64,000 bases of DNA from Berberis thunbergii (lineage: Eukaryota; Streptophyta; Magnoliopsida; Ranunculales; Berberidaceae): assembly GCA_003290165.1 (NCBI GenBank), contig QNQO01000222.1, forward strand, positions 868,001 through 932,000, in the 5' to 3' direction. The notes beneath the pieces were generated by a model. That model searched no databases and was not told where the DNA came from. It saw only the letters and a list, made by a program, of their open reading frames with translations. A program made the position numbers and the translations under genes. Below, in pieces: positions 34,253-44,859 of this stretch (positions within the stretch are counted from its first letter, which is position 1; every line of letters starts with the position of its first letter).

Positions 34253-35508
34253 TGTCAGACCCTCAGTAACTCAACATGTTGATGCATACATTTGGATGTA
34301 CGTGAAGGCATGTATGTGCAAAGTTGCTAGACGAAGATTAAAAGCCTTTGTTGGACGGGTTAAAGTGAAGAATGCAATAAGACTCTAGTGGAGGTGATCA
34401 AGTACGGATGCTGGATCACTTTGTGCCATGGACAATGTTGGAGCAATGTTCATGTATATGTTTAAGTTGAATTTACTTGTATGCTTTGTATAGATTGGTT
34501 TTGAACAAGGGCTTTACCCATTAAACAAGTGTTTGTATGGGTATTGTAAGGGTGACTGGAATGAAAATGTATGTTGAGGTTAGTGTAGTAAGGAATGCCT
34601 AGGTCAATGATGATCTAGTGGGCATTCCTGATGGCCTCAAACCCTAATGTTCCCTTTTTAAAAGTGCTCAAATGCTTAACATCTATATTAGGGGGGAGGT
34701 GTCTACTGAGTCTCGGGCAAGATGGAAGCATACTCAGTGCTAGGCAAGGCAAAACCAGTGCATGGCCAAGGCATGCTTTAGAATAAGTTGGGATTGCTTG
34801 AGGATGAATGAGATGATCGATGGACTGACTAGACATGCATGGAACACAGGCCAAACATGAGACACGTTGGCTTAGTGATGGATTGACAGACCAAGCATGC
34901 TCGACGTATGCTTGGATGACTGACGATACTTGGATGCTGGACTATGCGTGGGTGGACTCACACATGGATGGTGGTGCGTGGTGATGGACTGACGACAAAC
35001 TATTGGCCATCATAGTAGAGCATGGATGCTCACATCATTGGGCCCGGTACGGATGCTGGACCAAGGCTTGCATGCTTGATTTGAATGTTTAAATGTTTGA
35101 ATGTAAGAGGACTTGCAATTGGACATGTGATGAAATGTTTTGGTTAGAGTGGTTTGCTTGGTGGCAAATGCTTGGTTGATATAGCCATTTTATAAGGCAT
35201 TTGTGAGGATGGGAGATGGATGTGAGTTTGTAGGAGCAAGCTTGTGTTAAACATAGATTGTTGGGGCAATTTGTGAAGATCTTGTAATCTGTTCAAATTG
35301 AGTTGGTGCTCATACAGGAAGGCAATAAACTAAAAGGATTTCATCCCGAGTACTTTGTGTGCTTATAATGTTTCCTGTTGGTTTAATTATGTGTAAAGAA
35401 TTGCTATTGTAGGGATGAAACTAAATAGGAACCTTAGTTGCCTCATAGGGTATAATCAAAGTGGTGAAAAATTGTTGTAGAACTGGCCCAATAACTGGCC
35501 CTGTGACA
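34253..35508 (+). mobile_element. LTR 1 of a gag-only retroelement array
   Basis: Starts TGTCAGACCCTCAGTAACTC and ends CTGTGACA, so the termini TGTCA/TGACA are inverted. A tRNA-Met-type primer site follows at 35511. It is repeated as LTR 2 (36750-38079) and partly as LTR 3 (39013-39454). At 1,256 bp it is slightly shorter than LTR 2. No coding content; its minus-strand open frames recur in LTR 2 only because the sequences are similar. Confidence 0.88.
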
Positions 35509-35510
35509 AG

Positions 35511-35522
35511 TGGTATCAGAGC
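35511..35522 (+). promoter_or_regulatory. Primer-binding site (initiator tRNA-Met)
   Basis: TGGTATCAGAGC, two bases after the LTR end, is the standard plant site complementary to the 3' end of initiator tRNA-Met. The same sequence follows LTR 2 at 38082-38093. Confidence 0.93.
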
Positions 35523-36749
35523 GGCGTTAGATTCAAAAGGAAAGGCAAGCAATAGAGTGTTGGGAAGGTTTGTTCATTGATGTCAGGAGGTACAAGATTT
35601 GTAGAAAAAGCTTTTGTCGGAGTGGGCCTTTCAATTTGAATGAAATGTTGAGAATGACATGCAACTTCTTGCGAATGATGCAGAAGGATCTTAGAATGCA
35701 ATGATGCAGCAAGTTGAGATCATGAGCAAGACGATTGCTGATCTAGGAACAAAATGGAAGACTAGGTTCGAGGATGCAATGGTGGAGATGTGGACATTGA
35801 CCACATTTTGCAAGGGCACAATCTCAAATTTGGAGACTGAAATCTTGGTGTTAAAGTCGGTTTTTGCGATGGCTCCTCAAGGGCAAGGGGGCTTGTCCAG
35901 AGAAAGGTTAGAATTCCAGAACCCAGGCCTTCAAGGGAGATAGGAGTGCCAAGAAACTAGAAAATTTCATATGGGATATGGAGCAATATTTCAAGACTAT
36001 CCACACCCTTGATGAAGAGCAAGTTGGTCTTGCAAGCATGTATCTCATCGAAAATGCAAAATTATGGTGGCACACATGTTGCGATGGTGATGTTGCAATA
36101 GGTAGGCTTCTGATCTAGACATGAGAGACTTTGAGGAAGGAATTGAGAGAGCAATTTCTGCCCACAAACGTTGCATAGATGGTCAGGGAATCGTTTAGGA
36201 AGTTGAGGCATACTGGATCAGTGTGGGACTATGTTAAACAATTCCCTTCACTCATGCTGAAGGTTATCAATATGAGCGATGAGGACAAATTGTTCAATTT
36301 CGTTGCTGGACTTCAATCTTGGGCGCAGAAGGAGTTGCGTAGGCTTGGTGTCAAGGATCTGCCACAAGCATTGGTTGATGCGGATAGCTTGCTTGATTAC
36401 AGGGTGATTCAAGAGTCATCAAAGGGTGGACCAAACAAGAAGTTCGAAAAGAAAGTCACACCGTCTAAGGGATGATGGTGGGAAAGAAAATGGACATGCT
36501 AGCACAAATGTATGGACTGATGGAGGGAAAGGGAATACCACACAGTACGAAACAAGATGTTTCATATGTGGTGGACCACATCGTGCGACGGATTGTCCAA
36601 AGAAAGGAAGGCTTGAAACACTGTTGCTTGAGGAAGCAGAAGGCTCAGATGCAGATGTTTTGCTAGCTACGCTCACTGGAACAAGGTGATCAATGTGTAT
36701 GCAGTTGAAACCTCAATGAGGACGTCGAGCAAGTTTAGTTGGGTTGGTT
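35523..36749 (+). pseudogene. gag, copy 1 (Ty3-type), with zinc knuckle
   Basis: An N-terminal helical segment (from 35701: MSKTIADLGTKWKTRFEDAM) precedes the retrotransposon gag domain: KKLENFIWDMEQYF, LASMYLIENAKLWWHT, RKLRHTGSVWDYVKQFPSLM, FNFVAGLQSWAQKELRRLG. A zinc knuckle follows at CFICGGPHRATDC (CX2CX3HX4C), in another frame from 36426. Frameshifts occur near 35940 and 36470, with stops near 36117 and at 36177 (just after PTNVA). Pol is absent: the sequence after the knuckle goes within about 90 bp to the next LTR. This is the layout of a gag-only (TR-GAG type) element. Confidence 0.88.
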
Positions 36750-38079
36750 TGTCAGCATAGATCAACCAGCGTGTTGATGCATACATGTACGTGCATGGAC
36801 TGGATGTATGTGAAGGCATGTTTGTGCAAAGTTACTAGACGAATATTGGAAGGCTTTGTTGGACAAATCTAAGTAAAGAATACAGTCAGACTCTAGTGGG
36901 GTGATCAAGTACGGATGCGGGATCACTTTGTGCCATGGACAATGTTGGAGCAATGTTTATGTTTATGTTTAAGTTGCCTTTACTTGTGTGTTTTGTATAG
37001 ATTGGTTTTGTACAAGGGCTTTGCCCATTAAACATGTGTTTGTATGGATTTTGTAAGGTTAATCGAAATGAAAATGTATGTTGAGGTTAGTGTAGTAGGA
37101 AATGCCTAGGTCAAGGATGATCTAGCAGGCATTCCTGATGGTCTCAAACCCCAATGTTCCCTTTTGAAAAGTGCCCAAATGCTTAGCATCTATATTAGGG
37201 GGAAGATGTCTCCTAAGTGTCGGGCAAGATGGAAGCAGACTTAGTGCTAGGCAAGGCAAAGCCAATGCATGGCCAAGGCATGCTTGAGAATAAGTTGAAA
37301 TTGCTTCAGGATGGATGAGATGATCGATGGATTGACTAGACGTGCATGGAACATGAGCCAAGCGTGAGGCACGTTAGCTTAGTGATGGATTGACAAACCA
37401 AGGATTGTGCTTGCTTGCACAATGCATGCTTGACGTGTGCTTGGTTGGCTGACGATACTTGGATGCTAGAATATGCGTGGGCAGATTCACGCATGACTGA
37501 TAAATGCATGGATGGTGGTGCGTGGTGATGGACTGATGACGGACTATTGGCCATCATAGTAGAATATGGATGCTCACATCATTGGGCCTCGTACGGATGC
37601 TGGATCAAGGCTTGCAGACATGAGTTGAATGCTTGAATGCAAAAGGACTTGCAATTGGACATGTGATGAAATGTGTTGGTTATAGTGGTTTGCTTGGTGG
37701 CAAATGCTTGGTTGACACATGGATTAGATAGATATTGCTGAGTTTAAATGATGTAGCCATTTTATAAGACATTTGTGATTATGGGATATGGATGTCAGTT
37801 TGTTGGAGCAAGCTTGTGTCAAACATAAATTGCTGGAGCAATTTTTAAAGATCTTGTAATCTGTTCAAATTGAGTTGGTGCTCATACATCAAGGCAATAA
37901 ACTAAAAGGGTTTCATCCCAAATATTCTGTGTGCTTGAAATGTTTCTCGTTGGTTTTATTATGTGCAAAGAATTGCTAGTGTAGGGCTGAAACAAAGTAG
38001 CAACCTTAGTTGCCTCATAGAATGTAATCACAGTGTGAAAAATTGTTGTGGAACTTGGCCAATTACTGGCCCTATGACA
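36750..38079 (+). mobile_element. LTR 2 of the gag-only array (shared)
   Basis: Starts TGTCAGCATAGATCAACC and ends CCTATGACA. It is the 3' LTR of copy 1 and the 5' LTR of copy 2, since gag ends right before it and a tRNA-Met primer site follows right after. It is colinear with LTR 1, with substitutions and a few insertions (about 75 bp longer). Confidence 0.87.
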
Positions 38080-38081
38080 AG

Positions 38082-38093
38082 TGGTATCAGAGC
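38082..38093 (+). promoter_or_regulatory. Primer-binding site of copy 2
   Basis: TGGTATCAGAGC, identical to the site after LTR 1. Confidence 0.93.
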
Positions 38094-39012
38094 GGCGTAA
38101 GATTCAAAGGAAAGGAAAACAATAAAGTTTTGGGAAGGTTTGTTCATTGATTGTAGGAGGTACAAGATCTGCAGTTGAGGCTCTGTCAGAGTGGGTCTTT
38201 TAATTTGAGTGCCAAGGAACTAGAAAATTTCATATGGGATACGGAGCAGTATTTCATGAGTGTCCACACCCCTGATGATGAACAAGTCAGTCTTGCAAGC
38301 ATGTATCTCATAGAATATGCAAAATTATGGTGGCGCACACGTTTTGATGGTGATGTTGCAATGGGTAGGCTTCTGATCCAGACACAGGAGACTATGAGGA
38401 AGGAATTAAAGGACCAAATTTTGCCTACAAACGTCGCATAGATGGCCAAGGAGTCGTTGAGAAAGTTGAGGCATACCGGATCAGTGCAAGACTATGTTAA
38501 ACAGTTCTCTTCCCTCATGCTAGAGGTTAGCGATATGAGTGACGAAGACAAATTGTTCAATTTCGTTGCTGGATTGCAACCTTGGGCACAGACGGAGTTG
38601 CGTAAGCTTGGTGTGAAGGATCTACCGCAAGCATTGGCAGCTGCGGATGGCTTGCTGGATTTTGTGGTGATCCAAGAGCCATCAAAGGGTGGACTAGACA
38701 AGAAGTTCGAAAAGAAAGTCGCACCGTCCAGGGATGATGGTGGAAAGAAAATGGACAGGCTAGCACAAATGTATGGACTGATGGATGGAAAAGGGAGTAC
38801 CACATAGTCCGAAACATGATGTTTCATATCTAACGGACCACATCGTGCGAGGGATTGTCTAAAGAAAGGAAGGCTAGCAGCATTGTTGCTTGAGGAAGCG
38901 GAAGGCTCGGGTACAGATGTTGTGCTACCTAGACTCATTGGGATCAAGGTGATCAATGAGTTTGAAGTTGAAGCCTCGACGAGGACGTCGAACAAGTTTA
39001 GTGGGGGTGGTT
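38094..39012 (+). pseudogene. gag, copy 2, N-terminally deleted
   Basis: The gag domain is better preserved than in copy 1: ELENFIWDTEQYFMSVHTPD, LASMYLIEYAKLWWRTRFDG, RKLRHTGSVQDYVKQFSSLM, FNFVAGLQPWAQTELRKLGV. About 320 bp of N-terminal sequence present in copy 1 is missing, joined at a TTTGAGTGCCAAG junction. The TAG after PTNVA is shared with copy 1. The zinc knuckle has decayed (first cysteines lost, PHRARDC kept). A purine-rich AGTTTAGTGGGGGTGG tract just before 39013 is a good polypurine tract. Confidence 0.87.
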
Positions 39013-39454
39013 TGTCAGATCCTCAGCAACTCAGTGTAGATCAACCAATGTGTTGATGCATACATGTGCGTGTATGAGTTGGATGTACGTGAAGGCATAT
39101 GTGTGCAAAGTTGCTAGACGATGATTGGAAGGCTTTGTTGGACGGATCCAAGTGAAGAATACAGTTCGACTCTAGTGGGGGTGATCAAGTACGGATGCTA
39201 GATCACTTTGTGCCATGGACAATGTTGGAGCAATGATCACGTTAATGTTTAAGGTGTCTTTACTTGTATGCTTTGTATAGATTGGTTTTGTACACGGGCT
39301 TTGCCCATTAAACAAGTGTTTGTACAAGTTTTGTAAGGGTAACTGAAAATGAAAATGTATGTCGAGGTTAGTGTAGTAGGAAATGCTTTGGTCAAGGATG
39401 ATCTAGTGAGCATCCCTGATGGTCTCAAACCCCAATGTTCCCTTTTGTAAAGTG
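39013..39454 (+). mobile_element. LTR 3 of the gag-only array, truncated
   Basis: Starts TGTCAGATCCTCAGCAACTC and follows LTR 1 and LTR 2 for about 440 bp, up to CCCTTTTGTAAAGTG. Beyond that the similarity stops abruptly and CACTA-related DNA begins. Roughly the last two thirds are missing. Confidence 0.85.
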
Positions 39455-41755
39455 ATTAAAGACATAAAAAAAAGTGATTAAAGACATAAAAACTAACCTC
39501 CCAATATGGTAAATCGAAAAAGATTGACCTTTTCTTCCACCTTGATAGCTCATCATGATCATCATCGTCATCGCTGCCATGAACATCATCATCACCAATA
39601 TCATCAGCATCAGCATCAGCATCATTAGCATTATCATTTCTTTATCTTTTTTGTTATGGCATTTTCCGACCACTCATTTCTAGGATTCCTTCCATGTTCC
39701 ACATTCTTATCAAATCAAACCTTCTTTCCTCGATCATGTGTAGGTGAAAAAAATTTCCTATGACCCATGTATGCAAATTTTTTACTGTGCGTTAACCATT
39801 TGTAATGTGTAATTTTGCCACAAAGAGGACATGCCTTTTTGCCTTTTGTACAATATCCAACGAGGTTTCCATATGCCAAAAAATCACTTATGGTCCATAG
39901 CAAAATTGCTCTAAGATTAAAAGTATTTCCACCAAACGCATCATAGGCCTCTACTCCATTGTGCCACAAATGTTGCAAGTCTTCTATAAGTGGTTGTAAG
40001 TAAACGTCTATGTCATTTCCAAGTTGCTTTGGACCCGAAATCAGTATCGTTAACATGATATTATCTTTCTTCATGCACAACGCAGGAGGCAAGTTGTAGT
40101 TAACTAGCATCACTGGCCAACACCTGTATTTAGAACTTAACATGGAAAAGGATTAAAACCATCAGTAGAAATACCAAGTCTGAAATTGCGTGGATCAGCT
40201 GCAAATGATTCCCATTTATCAATAACCAATTCCCATGTTACAAAATCAATAGGGTGCCGCAATTTTTCATCTTTGCTTTTATTATTAAAATGCCACCTTA
40301 AATCCGCAACAATTTTTTTAGACCTAAACATCCTTTTGAATCTTGAAATTATAGGAAAGTACCTCAAAACTTTAATTGGAATACCTTTTCTAATCTCTTT
40401 GCTCCTCTTATTTTTTTTCCATCTTGAAACACTACATTTAGGACAATTGTCCAAGTCCTTGTACTCGTTTCTAAATAGACAACAATCATTCTCACAAGCA
40501 TGAATATTTTCATAACCAATCTCAAATGACTTGAGAAACTTTTTAACCAAGTAAAATGACTTCAAAAGTACATTGTCCTGTGGAAGCATGTCTGCCAATG
40601 TCTCAAAAAGCTCACTAAAACTTTTATTAGACCATCCACTTTTAGTTTTAAGTTGATATAAAGCTACAATGGCTGATAGCTTGTTATAATTTTAACAGTT
40701 CGGGTACAAAGGGGTTTCTGCATCTTTTAGTTTTGCTATAAAATCATCAGCATGTATGTATCTAGTAGGCTCAGTGTAGTCTTCATTAACTAACTGAGTA
40801 GGCTTCATATATTCTTCATCAAAAAAGTGGGCAGTAATTGAAGTGGTGACCAAGATTGTTGAAGATGTTAGGCTACATGTTAAGATAGTGGGCAGCAATC
40901 TTGATCTTAAGATAAAAGATAATGTTGACAATAGGCAGCTCTTCGACAAATGGAGGCTTGACGTGCAGTTCAATACTTCTACTACCACTCTGCATGCATG
41001 GCAGCGACCTGCGCATAGTTGGTTTAAAGTTAACTCGGATGGTTCACTTACAGGAACTAAAGGGGGCTAAGGAGCACTGATCAGAGACCATGATGGAGTG
41101 GTGGTGACAGCTGGAGCAGGGAGTCAGAGAGCGTAAACAGTCCTTCTTCATGAGCTTCAGGGGATTGATTTGGGCATCAAACTTGAACAGAGACATGGCC
41201 TTCACAGATTGGAGTTCAGTATGGATTCCAACAACGTTGTTAAATACCTGACCACTGACGGAGCTCCTCCATGGGAAGCAATTCGTACAACTAGAAGGAT
41301 CAAAGAGGCTTTCAAGAAACTTGAGGGATGCAGGATCATGCATGCAGTGTGGGAAACAAACCAGGCGGCGGATAAACTAGCAAAGCTCTTACCCAATCAT
41401 GAGTTTCTTGAGATCATTCCAAGCTCATTTGCGGAAGATATTAAGAAGATTGTTTTTTATGATGCTAGAGATAGGAAATATACACGAATGTAAGTTATAT
41501 GTCTCGTCGCTCCACATTTTTTCAGGAAAGTTGTCATCAATAATTATCTGCTCTCCATGCTCATACCAATCTTTACTTTGTTTGTACTTGACATTCATTC
41601 CCCTTGTAACCAAATGTTCAACAATAGTACTGTCACACTGATGCTCTACATTGCGACAATCTATGCAAGGGCATAAGATCATTTTAGGATTTCCTAAGTT
41701 GTTTGTAACAATTTTCACACAATTCCATGCTCCTTTCTCGTACTCGGAATCAACT
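39455..41755 (-). pseudogene. CACTA (En/Spm) TNP2-type transposase pseudogene
   Basis: From right to left on the minus strand: a transposase-associated domain (41755-41496: DSEYEKGAWN, GNPKMILCPCIDCRN, HLVTRGMNVKYKQSKDWYEH), then after an insertion the transposase core. The core reads TPLYPNC, a TAA stop at about 40692, then GWSNKSFSELFETLADMLPQ, SFEIGYENIHACENDCCLF, LDNCPKCSVSRWKK, GIPIKVLRYFPIISRFKRM, ADPRNFRLGISTDGFNPF. From 40143: VNYNLPPALCMKKDNIMLTI, LISGPKQLGNDIDVYLQPLI and ACPLCGKITHY, ending at a TGA (39715) inside the RGKKx|FDKN motif. It would cut and paste CACTA elements. No CACTA terminus was found on either side. Confidence 0.93.
40840..41495 (+). pseudogene. RNase H-like (RVT_3) fragment inserted in the CACTA transposase
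   Basis: The plus strand reads AWQRPAHSWFKVNSDGSLTG, a stop, GALIRDHDGVVVTAGAGSQ, a stop, LLHELQGIDLGIKLEQRHGL, HRLEFSMDSNNVVKYL and QAADKLAKLLPNHEF, ending DARDRKYTRM. This is the RNase H-like domain of plant LINEs and related host genes, with the three acidic positions (DG, HE, MDS) kept. Its C-terminal tail (DAxxxxYxR) is typical. Transposase homology resumes on both sides on the opposite strand. It is either captured gene DNA or a LINE 3' piece. Confidence 0.87.
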
Positions 41756-42634
41756 CTATGACAAGAAAGACAAGAAAAACCTATTGTTCTAAGACCTCTG
41801 ACTTTTCAAATTCTATAATAAATATCTAACTACGCACAACTAATTTTGTACCTGTGAAAACCCACCCAACCTTTATCCAACATCATATATTCCTGTAATA
41901 CTCAGCCCAACAAATTCTAAAATTCAAACAAATAACTACTTAAACCTTCATGGGGTAATTAAAAGTTTCATATATATATATATATAAGCAATACTTGAAG
42001 ACAAGTCCAGCTTCATATACTAAATAGATATTCATATCAGTTTTGAAAGCATTACAAGTTAGCAGCATAAATGTTAAACACAAAGACAAAAATAAAATTC
42101 AGACAAAGTTAAATAGAGTACATTCAATCATTCTCAGACTACCCTAATATGTACCTCATATTCCTTATTCTCAAAGCCAATATATTTTAACCAGTGACCA
42201 CATTGAAACTGAAACAATTCAGAAGAGTAATAGTTTGGAATAATTTAGATAAAGATCCAATAATTTCGTAAAGACATTGGTTAAGAACATCGGGTCCCTA
42301 TAGTTCTTAATCATAGAACCAACTTAGATGATATCCTTATCTATGAACAATGTAAATCAACAGATGCTCTTCTACCTGTCACGCGTCACGCAAACTTGTT
42401 CAAAGTCACATTACTCAATAAAATAATGATTTTACTCCTAACATTAAAAGAGCTAACTGTATAAAATGGTTGCCAAGCAGACGTCTCCCTCAGGATAAAT
42501 GGTTTGCTTGGTAATTGAGGGCACAAATTCGGTCCACATTCCCTTCTCCAAACACTACCTACACTAGCTCTTATCAACAAGCATAGGCATAATCCTAATG
42601 TAGATCAAAAAATTTTATTTTTTATTTTTTTTCA

Positions 42635-42665
<31 letters not shown>

Positions 42666-42693
42666 TTTATTTTTATTTTTATTTTTATTTTTA

Positions 42694-42753
<60 letters not shown>

Positions 42754-43803
42754 TTTATTTTTCATTTTTGTATTTCCTAGCCTTTTCCACGTTTTCTACC
42801 ATTTTCTCTTCATTTAATTGCATGTAAACTATCATTTTAAAATTAGTTTTGGAGATTGAAAAGTGATGCACGTCAAACTAAATCTTATTGGTTGTATAGA
42901 AATATTAAAAATAGTTATGCCAAAAAGATGCAAAATTGTAAGGGCCACTGGATAAGTAGATATTTTAATAAATTTAGATAGAGTAAATGGCTAAAAAAAA
43001 GATAAGGTCATAGAATAAATCAATATTTTAAATAATAAATTAGTACATCATCCAAAATGTTGTACAATTCTCACTAGTGATAAGTAATTAAAAGAACCAT
43101 TGCTAGTCTTGTTTACCTTACTTAAACACATTTTATAACTGCAATAGTCTTACATTAAACCCCCTCAATGGCATGAATAAGATGTGGAATGTACCCTATG
43201 CTCAATGAAAAGGGAGCGAGCTTATAGGCTAAGCTCTGCAAAATTGGGCCTTATATCGAAACCTTTCTTCAACAGATGTCCACTTTGAAATGATTCACAT
43301 TCAAACAAAGGAGCTTCCAAGTTAAGCACTGCCAAATGCTTAGTTTCCATTTTTTTCTTCCAAGGAACTCATTGTAAATAAATAAATAAATAAATCCATC
43401 TAGGAAAATTTTATAAATTTTTTTGAATGAATTGAATATATATATTATAGGCACATATCAAGTTTAGGTGATCCCCAAAGTACTGATTTTAAAAGTTCCT
43501 AAAGTCCTCTTGAGTGCCTCTGAGCTCTTAACTCAAGCATAAGTGTTTCTGTTTAGTTCAAGGATACAAACTAAACACCAAAATCCAGTTTTCCTATAAC
43601 ATCAAAACATATTACAATGCACTATAAAGAACAAATTTTTTCAATGAGTAGTTAAAAATGAAAATGTATTTCTGGCAGTTTTTCGTTCTCTGAATTCTCC
43701 ATAAAATGGCCGTGTTATTTAATTTTTTTCAACTTTGTCTGTTATTGACCAATCAAAAATCTATGCCATATTTAACTTTTCCGTCTTACAAAGTTGCAGC
43801 AAA
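41756..43803. other. AT-rich intergenic DNA, no gene
   Basis: Nothing coding was recognised. It includes a TA run near 41971-41985 and the T-rich hexanucleotide repeat listed separately. Confidence 0.5.
42614..42770. repeat. (TTTTTA)n simple repeat
   Basis: About 155 bp of ATTTTT units with occasional TTTTA units. Simple-sequence expansion. Confidence 0.95.
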
Positions 43804-44859
43804 ATGGATGCAGCAATTGACTTTCAATTAGAAACAATTGGCAAGAAACTTGTAACGGGTGTAAATTGTGTGCTAGACTTCCACACAGAATGCAGTAGGT
43901 TAAGCAAAGAGCTGGAATTCATTAAGAGTAACTTAAAAGATGTGGACATGCTACTAATACATGACAAAAGAGATGTTATTAAGAAGATCGACCAAGATAT
44001 GAGAGAACTGTTGTACAATATAGAGAATGTCGTCGATGACTGTGAGAGGTTGCTCAGTAAAAGAAAAATAGATCATGAATGGTTTAACTTCTTCTCTCCT
44101 CGCTTCCTCTATACTCGATGCCAAATGACAATGAGGATTCAGGAGAAGCTTCAAGAAGTGATATAGTGAGCAGGGTTCAGAGATTGGGTCCCCTCCCAAA
44201 ACATGAAAGTAATCCTACAGCAAGCTACCCAGTCTTGCTAGATGATGCTAAAATAGTTGGCATGGATGATGATGCAGAGAAGATAAAGCAATGGATCATG
44301 GCAAGAAATTGTCCCTTCAGAGTTGTTGGCATTGTTGGTATGGGAGGAATCGGCAAGAACACACTTTCTCAAAAATACACAATGATCATAGGGTACAGGA
44401 TTTTTTTATCGTGTCTTGTTTGTGACAATTTCTCGAAATTTCAAGTTTGAAGAGTCCCTTAAATATGTGTTGACAAAACTGAATGCCAGAACAGACTCAA
44501 CACACATGAGTCCTCGTGATGTGTTATGGGAAATAAAAAACAAGCTATCCGAGAAAAGGTACTTGGTTATCTTAGATGATGTGTGGGGAATTGATGAACA
44601 ATCATGGTGGAATAGCTTCAAATCAGCTTTGCCTCAACATGGACCTGGTGGTTCTGTAATTGTCACAACTAGGAATAAAGATGTGACATTAAAGATGGGA
44701 GCAAATGAAAAGCACATACATTATCCAGAATTTCTTCCTGGTGAACATTGCTGGTCTATATTTGCAAATGAGGCATTTGCAAATGAAGTGGGTTGGTATC
44801 AAGATTCAAAGATTCAAATATTCAAAGAGATATTGTCTAAATGTGGAGGGCTTCCTCTG
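43804..44859 (+). pseudogene. CC-NBS resistance gene pseudogene (Rx/RPP13-like), truncated
   Basis: ATG at 43804 opens an Rx-type coiled-coil domain: MDAAIDFQLETIGKKLVTGV, CSRLSKELEFIKSNLKDVDM and DMRELLYNIENVVDDCE (the EDVID-like position). A frame break at 44164 (TAG TGA) is followed one frame over by VQRLGPLPKHESN and the P-loop GIVGMGGIGKNTL (44338 on, Asn in place of Thr after Lys). A second break near 44400 precedes TISRNFKFEESLKYVL, kinase-2 KRYLVILDDVW, GGSVIVTTRN and CGGLPL at 44859. Homology ends there: no ARC2, MHD motif or LRR follows. Intact relatives are cytoplasmic immune receptors with an ADP/ATP switch. Confidence 0.92.

Noticed and set aside
34615..37361. Minus-strand Cys/Ser-rich ORFs repeated in LTR 1 and LTR 2
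   Set aside because: They recur because the LTRs are duplicated; no domain, absent from the gag region, and the frame is not kept in LTR 3 (truncated).
43735..43803. Upstream extension of the CC-NBS ORF to 43735
   Set aside because: No homology in the extra residues, and the canonical start MDAAIDF at 43804 matches the Rx-type N-terminus.
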